Source: Brevibacillus brevis NBRC 100599
GTDB lineage: Bacteria; Bacillota; Bacilli; Brevibacillales; Brevibacillaceae
Assembly (NCBI RefSeq): GCF_000010165.1
Contig: NC_012491.1
Location: forward strand, 5,506,001 to 5,570,000
DNA: 64,000 nt
Direction: 5' to 3'
This document shows positions 47,811 to 55,486 of this stretch, piece after piece (within the stretch, counting starts at the first letter, position 1; every line of letters starts with the position of its first letter). The notes beneath the pieces are model-generated. The model worked only from the letters and a program-made list of their open reading frames with translations. It made no database searches and was not told where the DNA came from. Both the position numbers and the translations under genes were made by a program.

Positions 47811-47850
47811 CGGGACGTTTTATGTCCCTGTATATACATTTTTTGTCCCA
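47811..47850 (-). promoter_or_regulatory. CggR operator
   Basis: On the minus strand GGGACA occurs at 47849-47844 and 47828-47823, 21 bases (two turns) apart, and CGTCCCG closes the site at 47817-47811. This recalls the GGGAC-type direct repeats of the B. subtilis CggR operator. It lies downstream of the promoter, so bound CggR would block elongation. Confidence 0.8.
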
Positions 47851-47885
47851 CTTGGTGCAAAAAAAAGATCACTTGCTACAACTTG

Positions 47886-47914
47886 AATGTATCATATTTA
47901 ACCATATCTTGCAA
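47886..47914 (-). promoter_or_regulatory. Promoter of the cggR operon
   Basis: On the minus strand TTGCAA (47914-47909) and TACATT (47891-47886) are 17 bases apart, about 110 bases before the cggR start. Confidence 0.7.
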
Positions 47915-47970
47915 GTTCCCCTCTACCTATAAGACAAACCATCAGGAGGTCGTTTTCGTTTGAGTCAACA

Positions 47971-48193
47971 TTGTGGAGGAGAAGAAAAAGCACAGTTCTC
48001 TTCGACTCTGACACGCCAGCAGGGTAGATTCACTGTCCGTCTCCACTTCCAAAAGGGGACCGTCGAGCTAAAGCCACCCTACGGGCGGACGTTTCTCAGA
48101 GAAGAAGTGTTCGACAAGCGGGTCCCCTTTTGGAAGTTCCGACTGGGTTGGCGATGCCAAGGTCTACGAGCCCTGTGCTTTTTCTTCTCACCA
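47971..48193 (+). repeat. Long nested palindromic element C
   Basis: Outer stem of 17 perfect pairs (47979-47995 with 48173-48189), inner stem of 17 perfect pairs (48045-48061 with 48121-48137) and a short apical stem (48062-48066 with 48111-48115). The unpaired arms contain ATTCACTGTCCGTCTCC and TCCGACTGGGTTGGCG, shared with elements A and B. It opens with TTGTGGAGGAGAAG. It fills most of the gap between cggR and the glutaredoxin gene, which are both on the minus strand. Confidence 0.85.
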
Positions 48194-48253
48194 GCTTTGT
48201 TGGTTCATCGGTACTTTCTAAAGCTAAAAAACAGCCAATACCATAGCAATCAT

Positions 48254-48532
48254 TTATGATAGAACGGTACGTCTATGTAGTTCCTCGTGCAGCTCTTTTA
48301 GTGTCACCACATGCGTTATGGAACGAAACACGATCTCTCCATCTATCTCGACTACGGGAATGACAAACATCATTTCCTCATGCAAAGCCGGATCACTTTC
48401 AATATCAACCATGCGCATGCGAAGGGGGAACTCCTCCGCCAGAGAACGGATGTAGAGCTCCACCTCGTCGCACAAATGACACTTATTTCGTCCGTACAAG
48501 ACAATTTCAAACGTTTTTTCATTCATTCTCAT
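48254..48532 (-). CDS. Glutaredoxin-like thiol protein
   Basis: A 92-aa thioredoxin-fold protein with the redox motif CHLC at residues 18-21 (LYGRNKCHLCDEVELY) and the cis-Pro in VIPVVEIDG. It belongs to the DUF836/glutaredoxin-like group found next to sigma-54 or cggR in Bacillales. Its ATG overlaps the rpoN stop (TAATG) and the ribosome site AAAGAGG lies inside rpoN, so it is translationally coupled. Its partner proteins are unknown. Confidence 0.9.
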   Translation of the reverse strand: MRMNEKTFEIVLYGRNKCHLCDEVELYIRSLAEEFPLRMRMVDIESDPALHEEMMFVIPVVEIDGEIVFRSITHVVTLKELHEELHRRTVLS

Positions 48533-49905
48533 TAAAACCTCTTTCGTTTGGCCGACGATGGGATCAGCATTTCTTCCCGGTACTTGGCAACCGTTCGGCG
48601 GGAGATCTCAATCCCCTCTGTAAGCAGCATCTCACCCAGCTTTTGATCAGATAAAGGAGCTTTCCGATCTTCTTGCTCAATCAGTGCTTTGATTCTGCGC
48701 TTAACACTCTCAGAAGAAGTCGCTTCCCCGCTGGAAGTAGAGAGTGCTGACGTAAAGAAATACTTCAACTCAAAGATTCCGCGCGGTGTCTGGACGTATT
48801 TGTTGCTGGTTGCCCGGCTGATCGTCGATTCGTGCAGGCCGACCCGCTCTGCTATTTCCTTTTGCGTCATAGGCTTTAAATAATGAATTCCCCGATCAAA
48901 AAACTCCCGTTGCATATCGAGGATGGCCTGTGTTACACGCATGAGCGTCAGGCGGCGCTGCTCCAGACTTTTTGCCAGCCACATGGCAGCATTCAGCTTA
49001 TCGTGAATGAACTGTTTTGCTTCATCCTGACTTTTTTGCTGGCTCAGCATTTTTTCATAAAAGCTGTTGATTTTCAGCCGCGGTGCTGCGACATCGTTGA
49101 CCAATACAACATAATCATTCCCGACCTTTTCTACCGTCACATCTGGAATGACATATCTTGTCTCTACGGAGGAAAAGGCCGCCCCAGGACGCGGATTCAA
49201 CGTACGGATCAAATCTGCAATCGTCTGTACCTCTTGGGGTGTACATCCGATTTTGTCTGCAATTCGCTGATAGCGATTGTCCGCTAAATCTTGCAGATGG
49301 TTACGAACGACCTGCACGATCTTTTCATCATCGAGTGCCAAATGCTCCAGCTGCAGCAAGAGACATTCTTCCAGGCTGCGTGAAGCTACGCCTACTGGAT
49401 CAAAATGCTGCAAAACGGACAACACGTCCTCAATCTCGAGCATTTCAGCGCCCAGGCGCTCACTTGCTTCCTCCAGTGTAATTTCCAAATATCCCTTCTC
49501 ATCCAAATTCCCGATCAAAAAGAGAGCAATCTGTTTTTGCAGCGACGAGAATCCTTTTACATAGCCGAGTTGACGCTCCAGATGTTCGTACAGCGTCTCC
49601 GCACCTTGCTGGACGTAATCCAGCGGATTGTAAGTGCTTTCATTTTTCGACGAACCGTACTCACCTGTCGCGCGATTGCCCACAATTTCTTTCCAGTCAA
49701 TCTCAGGAGCTGGCTTCTCTGCTTTTGCAGAAGCGACTTCTCCAGCCACTTCAAGGTCGAAAACAGGATTTTCATTGGCCTGATCCTGCAAATAGGAGAT
49801 GAGATCAATGGCTGAATACTGCAATATGGTAATCGCTTGGCGTAATTCCGGCGTCATCACTAATTTCAGTGTTTGTTCTTGAAATAACCCCAATCCCATG
49901 TTCAT
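48532..49905 (-). CDS. rpoN: RNA polymerase sigma-54 factor
   Basis: A 457-aa sigma-54. The Gln-rich activator-interacting region I (GLFQEQTLKLVMTPELRQAITILQ) is followed by the core-binding domain and then by the helix-turn-helix region (ERVGLHESTISRATSNKYVQTPRG) and the RpoN box SRRTVAKYREEM near the C-terminus. It directs -24/-12 promoters and needs an enhancer-binding protein; in Bacillales it serves amino-acid and acetoin catabolism. AAGGAGGCGAG precedes the ATG at 49905. Confidence 0.97.
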   Translation of the reverse strand: MNMGLGLFQEQTLKLVMTPELRQAITILQYSAIDLISYLQDQANENPVFDLEVAGEVASAKAEKPAPEIDWKEIVGNRATGEYGSSKNESTYNPLDYVQQGAETLYEHLERQLGYVKGFSSLQKQIALFLIGNLDEKGYLEITLEEASERLGAEMLEIEDVLSVLQHFDPVGVASRSLEECLLLQLEHLALDDEKIVQVVRNHLQDLADNRYQRIADKIGCTPQEVQTIADLIRTLNPRPGAAFSSVETRYVIPDVTVEKVGNDYVVLVNDVAAPRLKINSFYEKMLSQQKSQDEAKQFIHDKLNAAMWLAKSLEQRRLTLMRVTQAILDMQREFFDRGIHYLKPMTQKEIAERVGLHESTISRATSNKYVQTPRGIFELKYFFTSALSTSSGEATSSESVKRRIKALIEQEDRKAPLSDQKLGEMLLTEGIEISRRTVAKYREEMLIPSSAKRKRF

Positions 49906-50098
49906 GAAGCTCGCCTCCTTCGCACTTGCTCATGCTGCTCGATGACTCTTTATTTTCATTATATTCGTTCTCTCATGCAATTTTCCTGCCAAATTGATGA
50001 AACAGAGCACAAAAAATGTCGAAAGATCTTCACCATTGGACTTTTTCACTTTCGCTTATTTTATCGCTAGTTTTTTCTGCTGAACTACTTTTTTTCGT

Positions 50099-50127
50099 TT
50101 GCATTGAGATTCTCGATGTTTTATAAT
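50099..50127 (+). promoter_or_regulatory. Promoter of the tRNA-Arg gene
   Basis: TTGCAT (50099-50104) and TATAAT (50122-50127) are 17 bases apart, 20 bases before the tRNA. Confidence 0.75.
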
Positions 50128-50147
50128 AAAAGTTGTCGTCACAATAT

Positions 50148-50222
50148 ACGCCTGTAGCTCAGTGGATAGAGCAATGGTCTCCGGAACCATGTGCGGGGGT
50201 TCGATTCCCTTCAGGCGTACCA
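50148..50222 (+). tRNA. tRNA-Arg, anticodon CCG
   Basis: A 75-base cloverleaf with encoded CCA. The acceptor ACGCCTG pairs with CAGGCGT, the D-arm has GCTCAGTGGATAGAGC, the anticodon stem ATGGT/ACCAT encloses CTCCGGA (anticodon CCG, reading CGG) and the T-loop is TTCGATT. It is a single tRNA with its own promoter and terminator. Confidence 0.96.
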
Positions 50223-50235
50223 TACTTTCAAACCA

Positions 50236-50271
50236 AAAGCGATCTCTTGAATTTCAGGAGGTCGCTTTTTT
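50236..50271 (+). terminator. Terminator of the tRNA-Arg gene
   Basis: AAAGCGATCTC pairs with GGAGGTCGCTTT over a 10-base loop (50237-50267, with wobble pairs), followed by a T-run. Confidence 0.8.
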
Positions 50272-50334
50272 ATGTTGAACCCTCTTGGGAACAAAAAAAC
50301 AGCCCGAATAAGGACTGTTTTTCTTAAGCTACAT

Positions 50335-50817
50335 TTATTGGTTAAAAACCGCTTTGAAAGAATAAGGGATTGGGGTGATTGGTCTATTATCCAATAATGC
50401 ATCAGGCGCCATAATCTGAATGTGATACTGTCCTTCTTCAGGAATGTTTACTGAAAAAGATGTATTGCCAGTAATACGAACTCTTTCTACTTGCCCCCCT
50501 GATTGTTTCTTCACCCAAATAACAATCGGTTCAGAACTTGCTGATAGTCTACTAAAAGCAAAATTAAAGCTTCCTGGTTTTGCATAAAAATTGTAGAAAT
50601 CGACATCTTTATGGTGATTAATCGCAGCTGTGTATGAAACATTCGAATTTATATATGGAGCGAATTCAACACTATCATTTGGTTCATATGGATCGGTCAC
50701 CGAAGCAGCAGCTTTTTGGGAAGACTTCATATTTTTAGTTGGTTCTGCTGCAAATGCGGAAGCAGATGCGGATAGAGCTACTGCGAGGGTCAACAAGCTA
50801 ATTACGGCTTTTTTCAT
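50335..50817 (-). CDS. Secreted PPC-domain-like protein, copy 1
   Basis: A 160-aa exported protein: signal peptide ending SASAFAAEP and a mature domain with DPYEPNDSVEFAPYI, then VDFYNFYAKPG and NIPEEGQYHIQIMA. This follows the pattern of the bacterial pre-peptidase C-terminal (PPC) beta-sandwich, here free-standing with no peptidase. TAGGAGG precedes the ATG. The next gene upstream is a close paralogue with a similar signal and core. Surface binding or a spore/cell-wall role is possible; nothing more specific is visible. Confidence 0.85.
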   Translation of the reverse strand: MKKAVISLLTLAVALSASASAFAAEPTKNMKSSQKAAASVTDPYEPNDSVEFAPYINSNVSYTAAINHHKDVDFYNFYAKPGSFNFAFSRLSASSEPIVIWVKKQSGGQVERVRITGNTSFSVNIPEEGQYHIQIMAPDALLDNRPITPIPYSFKAVFNQ

Positions 50818-50868
50818 ATATGTTGCCTCCTAATAACTAGGTACGGAATTGTTAGTTTTTGCAAGTCT

Positions 50869-51360
50869 TTATTGATTAAAAAAAGCTTTGAATGTGTAAG
50901 GCATAGGGTTGATTGGGGTCGTATCAAATGCTGCATCTGAAGATACAATATAGATGTAGTATCTTCCTTCTTCTGGGATATTTACTGATAAAGTTGTATT
51001 GCCCTTAATACCAAATTGGCTTTTTATTGTCTCTCCTTTTGTCTCTCCTTGCTTTCTCACAAAGATGTTAAACGTGTGCTTGCTTGCAGATAATCTACTA
51101 AATGCCAATGTAAAATCCCCAGGTTTCGCATAAAAATTAAAAAAGTCAGCATCTCTATTGTGATCAATCGCTGCAGTATATGAGGTATTCGAATTAATAT
51201 AAGGAGCAAATGCAGGATCATCATTTGGCTCATAAGGATCGTTTGCCGACGCAGCTTTTTGAGGTGCTTTCAAACTTTTTGCAGGTTCCGCTGCCAGTGC
51301 AGATACGGAAGCAGATAATACGAGTGACAGGCTTAATAGGCTTGCTACGACTTTTTTCAC
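50869..51360 (-). CDS. Secreted PPC-domain-like protein, copy 2
   Basis: A 163-aa paralogue of the 50335 gene: signal SVSALAAEPAKSL, then DPYEPNDDPAFAPYINSNTSYTAA-type core, ADFFNFYAKPG and NIPEEGRYYIYIV. The start is a GTG at 51360 with GGAGGG upstream; the frame is open further but without a ribosome site. The genes are in tandem, 51 bases apart, and probably co-transcribed. They differ most in the strands between the conserved blocks, as expected for duplicated binding domains. Confidence 0.85.
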   Translation of the reverse strand: MKKVVASLLSLSLVLSASVSALAAEPAKSLKAPQKAASANDPYEPNDDPAFAPYINSNTSYTAAIDHNRDADFFNFYAKPGDFTLAFSRLSASKHTFNIFVRKQGETKGETIKSQFGIKGNTTLSVNIPEEGRYYIYIVSSDAAFDTTPINPMPYTFKAFFNQ

Positions 51361-51683
51361 GAATAAATCCCTCCAAAAGCTGTGATAGTAAGTACTATTA
51401 ATTTTTACCATTTTATATACGGATTGTAAATATATGTTATGTAATTTTTTGTAATAATTTGATGAATACGCTAGAATGAGGTCTACATTTATCGAACGAT
51501 GACTGTTATTATCGATCTTTAATACTCTCCGTATAGTAGGGGTTCTCATGCACAAAGTAGCCCATAACGATTAATTCCATAGGTTATGATAATTGTAATC
51601 TATACTAATCTTTACCATATTTAAAGTGTTTTGTAAATTCGAATCGTGTAATATTTTGTAATAAATTTACAGATAGCCAACAC
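51361..51683. other. Intergenic region with a duplicated promoter-like segment
   Basis: Two AT-rich stretches 207 bases apart share TTTACCAT, TTGTAAAT and TGTAAT.TTTTGTAATAA in the same order (51403-51457 and 51611-51664). The right copy has no gene attached. I saw no frame in between. Confidence 0.55.
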
Positions 51684-51715
51684 AAAAAACCCTGAAGCAC
51701 TATTCTCCTTCAGGG
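51684..51715 (-). terminator. Terminator of siderophore cluster II permeases
   Basis: CCCTGAAG (51690-51697) pairs with CTTCAGGG (51708-51715); on the minus strand TTTTTTG follows the stem, 38 bases beyond the permease stop. Confidence 0.85.
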
Positions 51716-51752
51716 ATCCTCACTCAACTATCGATAAACACACTTCCAATTC

Positions 51753-52793
51753 CTACTGATAATTCCTTGTTTTATACAAAAGATAAACAAAGAACGGCGC
51801 TCCAATCGCTGCGGTAAAAATCCCAGCTGGCAAATCATGCGGTAAAAACACCGTTCTCCCAATCAAATCAGCCAAGACGACAAGCATCCCGCCCAAAACA
51901 GCGGAAGCCGGCAGCAAGTAACCGTACGCAGAACCTACTAACCTACGCGCAATATGTGGGGCCATCAACCCGATAAAACTAATTCCTCCTGCTACACCGA
52001 CCGCAGCACCTGCCAACGCCACACTGATCGCAATCAAGAGCAATCGCTTCTTATCAATCGCTACGCCAATGCCTTTAGCGATATCATCACCGAGCTCCTG
52101 GGCATTCAAATAACGGATTTGGAAAATCGTAGCGCCAAGAAACAAAACGGTCCACGGAAGCAACGTCATGACATTTACCCACGACATACCGTACACGGTT
52201 CCAGTCATCCACCCGAGTGCATTTGAGGCTTTGTGGGTTTGGGTGATCACCAGGAAAAAGATCGTTAATGCCCCCATGCCTGCCGAGATACATACACCGA
52301 CAAGCGCGAGGCGAAAAGGGGAGACTCCCTCTTTCCACGCAGTGAGATACGTAAGCGTCGCGGTTAACAATCCACCGATCAAGGCCACCAATGGCATCCA
52401 TTGTACACTTACATCTTTTGCGAATGTGATAAATGCTACCGCTGCTGCCGTTGCTCCCGCTGTAGTCCCGATCAAATCAGGCGAAGCTAACGGATTTCGT
52501 ACCAAGGACTGCAAAATAGCCCCCGATACCGCCAGGGAAGCTCCCACCATGACTGAAACGACAACGCGAGGCAATCGCCAATCAAGCACGATCAATTCAT
52601 TCTGTTCACTGCCCGCTCCCACAAAAGCTTTGACGACCTCCCACACAGGAATATGCAAGCTTCCTAAGCCAATACTCAATACAATCACAACAGATAACAG
52701 CAAAAATAATATGAAATTAATTCCCAAAGCCCGCTTATCTACATGAAACGAAAGCGCTGGCTTTTTGGACCGAATGACTACATGTCTATGCAT
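51753..52793 (-). CDS. Iron-siderophore ABC permease, FecCD family (cluster II, second)
   Basis: A 346-aa permease with about ten helices. It shows WRLPRVVVSVMVGASLAVSGAILQSLVRNPLASPD and GGISFIGLMAPHIARRLVG. It overlaps the first permease gene by eight bases. No ATPase gene follows; a terminator comes instead. The complex must borrow an ATPase, for which the FecE-type protein at 38360 is the candidate in this window. Confidence 0.95.
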   Translation of the reverse strand: MHRHVVIRSKKPALSFHVDKRALGINFILFLLLSVVIVLSIGLGSLHIPVWEVVKAFVGAGSEQNELIVLDWRLPRVVVSVMVGASLAVSGAILQSLVRNPLASPDLIGTTAGATAAAVAFITFAKDVSVQWMPLVALIGGLLTATLTYLTAWKEGVSPFRLALVGVCISAGMGALTIFFLVITQTHKASNALGWMTGTVYGMSWVNVMTLLPWTVLFLGATIFQIRYLNAQELGDDIAKGIGVAIDKKRLLLIAISVALAGAAVGVAGGISFIGLMAPHIARRLVGSAYGYLLPASAVLGGMLVVLADLIGRTVFLPHDLPAGIFTAAIGAPFFVYLLYKTRNYQ

Positions 52794-53802
52794 ACGCCCT
52801 CCCCCTGACCAGCGGGATGATAAAAGCCACTCCGATCATAGCAGTTGCTACGCCTACTGGTACTTCCAGACGCATGGGCATCAATACAAGGCGAGAAAGC
52901 AAGTCAGCGCAAACCAGAAAAGCTCCGCCGAAAACAATCGAATAGGGAATCAACCATCGGTGATCAAGCCCGACTAAAAAACGACATAGATGCGGGATGA
53001 TGATGCCCACGAATGCAATTGGTCCGGCGAGCGCGACACTCCCACCTGCCAAGAGCACCACGAGCAATAACGCGGTAGCTTTTACCAAGATAATCTTCTG
53101 GCCCAGGCCAGTCGCTACATCATCACCAAGTACCATCAAGTTTAACGAGCCAGTCAGTACCATAGCGCCTAACCAGCCTACTAGCAAATAAGGAATGATC
53201 ATAAAAAAATGATCGAGCTGTCTCCCCTCCACAGAACCAACTAACCAGTAAAAGGCCTCTGTCATCGTCTTTTCTTGCAGCAGCATAAACAACGAAGTCA
53301 CAGACGAAGCAAAAGCAGCAACCGCTGCACCCGAAAGTGTCAGCTTAATCGGAGTCATGCCTCCCCGCCCAGCGGAGGCCAATCCGTATACAAGCAGAGC
53401 AGTCACACCCGCTCCGATAAAACCTGCCCACATCATTTGCGACACTGGGAATTGCGAGCCAAAAACAACAATCGTCGTCACAATAGCTGCTGCAGCTCCA
53501 GCGTTCACGCCGATAAGAGACGGTGAAGCCAATGGGTTACGAGTCAACGCCTGCAACAAAACACCTGCTACCGCGAGGCTGCTCCCCACTGCTACCGCTG
53601 TCAGTGTACGCGGCATTCGGGAAGTCGTAATAATCAAATGTTCCTCCGAACCGGAAAATTGAGTGTATGCCTCTACTGCAGTAGTGAGCGAATACCGATT
53701 GATTCCGAAAAGGATACTAGCCACCATCACGACTGCCAGGACAACGAGCCCTGCTATGAGTACAGTAGTCTTTTGCAGTCGGCTGGACAAAATCACATTC
53801 AC
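52786..53802 (-). CDS. Iron-siderophore ABC permease, FecCD family (cluster II, first)
   Basis: A 338-aa permease with SRMPRTLTAVAVGSSLAVAGVLLQALTRNPLASPS and GPIAFVGIIIPHLCRFLVG. The start is a GTG at 53802 with AAGGGAA upstream. It is divergent from the binding-protein gene at 54066; the space between holds Fur boxes on both sides. It forms the channel with the gene at 51753. Confidence 0.95.
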   Translation of the reverse strand: MNVILSSRLQKTTVLIAGLVVLAVVMVASILFGINRYSLTTAVEAYTQFSGSEEHLIITTSRMPRTLTAVAVGSSLAVAGVLLQALTRNPLASPSLIGVNAGAAAAIVTTIVVFGSQFPVSQMMWAGFIGAGVTALLVYGLASAGRGGMTPIKLTLSGAAVAAFASSVTSLFMLLQEKTMTEAFYWLVGSVEGRQLDHFFMIIPYLLVGWLGAMVLTGSLNLMVLGDDVATGLGQKIILVKATALLLVVLLAGGSVALAGPIAFVGIIIPHLCRFLVGLDHRWLIPYSIVFGGAFLVCADLLSRLVLMPMRLEVPVGVATAMIGVAFIIPLVRGRAYA

Positions 53803-53915
53803 GCCTGTTCCCTTCTTTCCGTTGCATTCTACCTATTCTGTCTATTCGCTACCTATGTATGTAAGTTTCTCCCACTAATCAGTCTAAGCTTGCGGATAGG
53901 GCTAGTCAATGATAT

Positions 53916-53930
53916 TGATTTTTATTATCG
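53916..53930. promoter_or_regulatory. Fur-like box (permease side, cluster II)
   Basis: TGATTTTTATTATCG matches 11 of 14 defined positions of the 7-1-7 Fur consensus and lies upstream of the minus-strand permease genes. Confidence 0.55.
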
Positions 53931-54029
53931 CTATTGGAAAATCAGCACATTAATATCTATAGTTTTCCTATAGTTCCAAAAAATATATTGACACTTTGTC
54001 ATAGGAGCATATAAAGTAGTGAAGAAAAA

Positions 54030-54044
54030 TGATAATCATTATCA
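54030..54044. promoter_or_regulatory. Fur box (binding-protein side, cluster II)
   Basis: TGATAATCATTATCA is a perfect match to the Bacillus 7-1-7 Fur box, 22 bases before the start of the binding-protein gene. Confidence 0.93.
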
Positions 54045-54065
54045 GTTAAAGGGGGATTTTCCATC

Positions 54066-55076
54066 ATGCGCAAAACTTCCCTGCGTTTGATGCTCGGGGC
54101 TATGCTTTCCGCAGTCATGCTCGTAACAGGTTGCGGAGGACAGGCAACGCCTTCATCCGACTCGTCTTCTTCTACACCAGCCGCGTCAACAACTCCATCA
54201 GCACCGGCAGCGTCTGAAGAGAGAGAAGTAAAACACTTTATGGGGTCAACAAAAATAAAAGGAACTCCGCAACGTGTCGTCACTCTCACCAGTGAAAGCA
54301 CAGAGGCTGTTCTCGCATTAGGGATTACGCCAGTTGGGGCAGTCATGAGTGGCCTCGGCAAACCCGGTGACCCATGGCATCCACATATTAAAGAAAAAAT
54401 GAAGGATGCAGTTGAATTGGGTGACGAGAATCAACCAAACGTCGAGCTGATCGCCAGCCTGAAGCCAGACCTGATTCTGGGAACGAAAGGACGCCAAGGG
54501 CAAGAGAAAGTATACGCTCAGCTTTCCGCAATTGCTCCAACCGTCTTCTCCGAGGATCTCGTAGGCAGATGGAAAATCAACTTTGCCCTTTACTCCGAAG
54601 CGCTGAATAAGAAAGCTGAAGGCGACAAGCTGATGGCTGATTTCGATAAGAAGATTGAGGATGCAAAAGGAAAACTGGGTGACAAGACGAAGATGAAAGT
54701 CTCTGTCGTTCGTTTCGTAGCTGGCAAAACTCGTCTTTACTTGAAAGACACCTTCTCTGGCGTTGTTCTGAGCCAGCTCGGTTTTGCTCGACCTGCCTCC
54801 CAAGACATCGATGAGTTCAAAAAAGACATCCCAAAAGAGCTCATGTCCGAAATGGATGGCGACGTCATGTTTTACTGGATCGGCGATTATTCGGGTGATG
54901 GATCTGCGAATAAATACACCGAGGAATGGATGAAAGATCCACTCTATCAAAAGCTGAATGTCGCGAAAAACAATAAGGCATTCCAAGTTGACGAAGTGAT
55001 CTGGAACGTAGGCGGCGGTATCCTTTCTGCCGAACTGCTTGTTGATGACATCGTAGAGCGTTTCTCCAAACTGTAG
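54066..55076 (+). CDS. Iron-siderophore ABC transporter substrate-binding lipoprotein (cluster II)
   Basis: A 336-aa lipoprotein: lipobox LVTGC, a Ser/Thr/Pro/Ala linker and a type III binding fold with GTPQRVVTLTSESTEAVLALG, VELIASLKPDLILG and NKKAEGDKLMADFDKK. It is clearly homologous to the cluster I protein at 34563, with the same blocks, yet different enough in the ligand lobes to suggest another siderophore. A perfect Fur box overlaps its promoter region. A bidirectional terminator closes it. Confidence 0.94.
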   Translation: MRKTSLRLMLGAMLSAVMLVTGCGGQATPSSDSSSSTPAASTTPSAPAASEEREVKHFMGSTKIKGTPQRVVTLTSESTEAVLALGITPVGAVMSGLGKPGDPWHPHIKEKMKDAVELGDENQPNVELIASLKPDLILGTKGRQGQEKVYAQLSAIAPTVFSEDLVGRWKINFALYSEALNKKAEGDKLMADFDKKIEDAKGKLGDKTKMKVSVVRFVAGKTRLYLKDTFSGVVLSQLGFARPASQDIDEFKKDIPKELMSEMDGDVMFYWIGDYSGDGSANKYTEEWMKDPLYQKLNVAKNNKAFQVDEVIWNVGGGILSAELLVDDIVERFSKL

Positions 55077-55087
55077 GCTATAAAAAA

Positions 55088-55118
55088 AGCAGGAGTGGTT
55101 GATATAACCACTCCTGCT
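55088..55118. terminator. Bidirectional terminator
   Basis: AGCAGGAGTGGTT (55088-55100) pairs perfectly with AACCACTCCTGCT (55106-55118). A-runs and T-runs flank it, serving the binding-protein gene and the small gene on the other strand. Confidence 0.92.
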
Positions 55119-55134
55119 CTTTTGCCTGCTGGCA

Positions 55135-55293
55135 TTATTGATCGAGTTCCTTACTACCAGCAGTATCCTTACTGGGCAGAATCGGATCTATTTGTTCAGG
55201 TTTACGTGAATAAGCTTTGTTTGTAACCAAAATCGTCACACCGATGATGACAATAAAAATGAGCACCAACGCAACGATAAAACCCGTTGTCAT
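55135..55293 (-). CDS. 52-aa single-helix membrane protein, YtzI-like
   Basis: The frame starts with ATG preceded by GGAGGTGTATGC. It has one membrane helix (IVALVLIFIVIIGVTILV) followed by NKAYSRKP and a short polar tail. Size and the NKAYSRK-type motif after the helix recall the YtzI family of Bacillales, whose role is unknown. It ends against a bidirectional terminator and forms a single-gene unit. Confidence 0.8.
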   Translation of the reverse strand: MTTGFIVALVLIFIVIIGVTILVTNKAYSRKPEQIDPILPSKDTAGSKELDQ

Positions 55294-55486
55294 GCATACA
55301 CCTCCGACTTTTTTCTAACTCTTATTATAGCTGATTTCCATGCGAGTCAGAACCTTCAGGCATAACCAATTCATTATAGAATAACAAACTATTCCAAATT
55401 TTGATAGGAAAATGGATCCTATATCTCGAATAGTTACGACAATGCTATCTCACTCAAATACTTGATAGACTATGCGGGGGAATCTG

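Noticed and set aside
47960-48259. A 99-codon frame with an AGGAGG-like site, reading through palindrome C
   Set aside because: It consists almost wholly of the palindromic element; the mirrored arms give mirrored peptide pieces and no domain. The structure, not a protein, explains the sequence.
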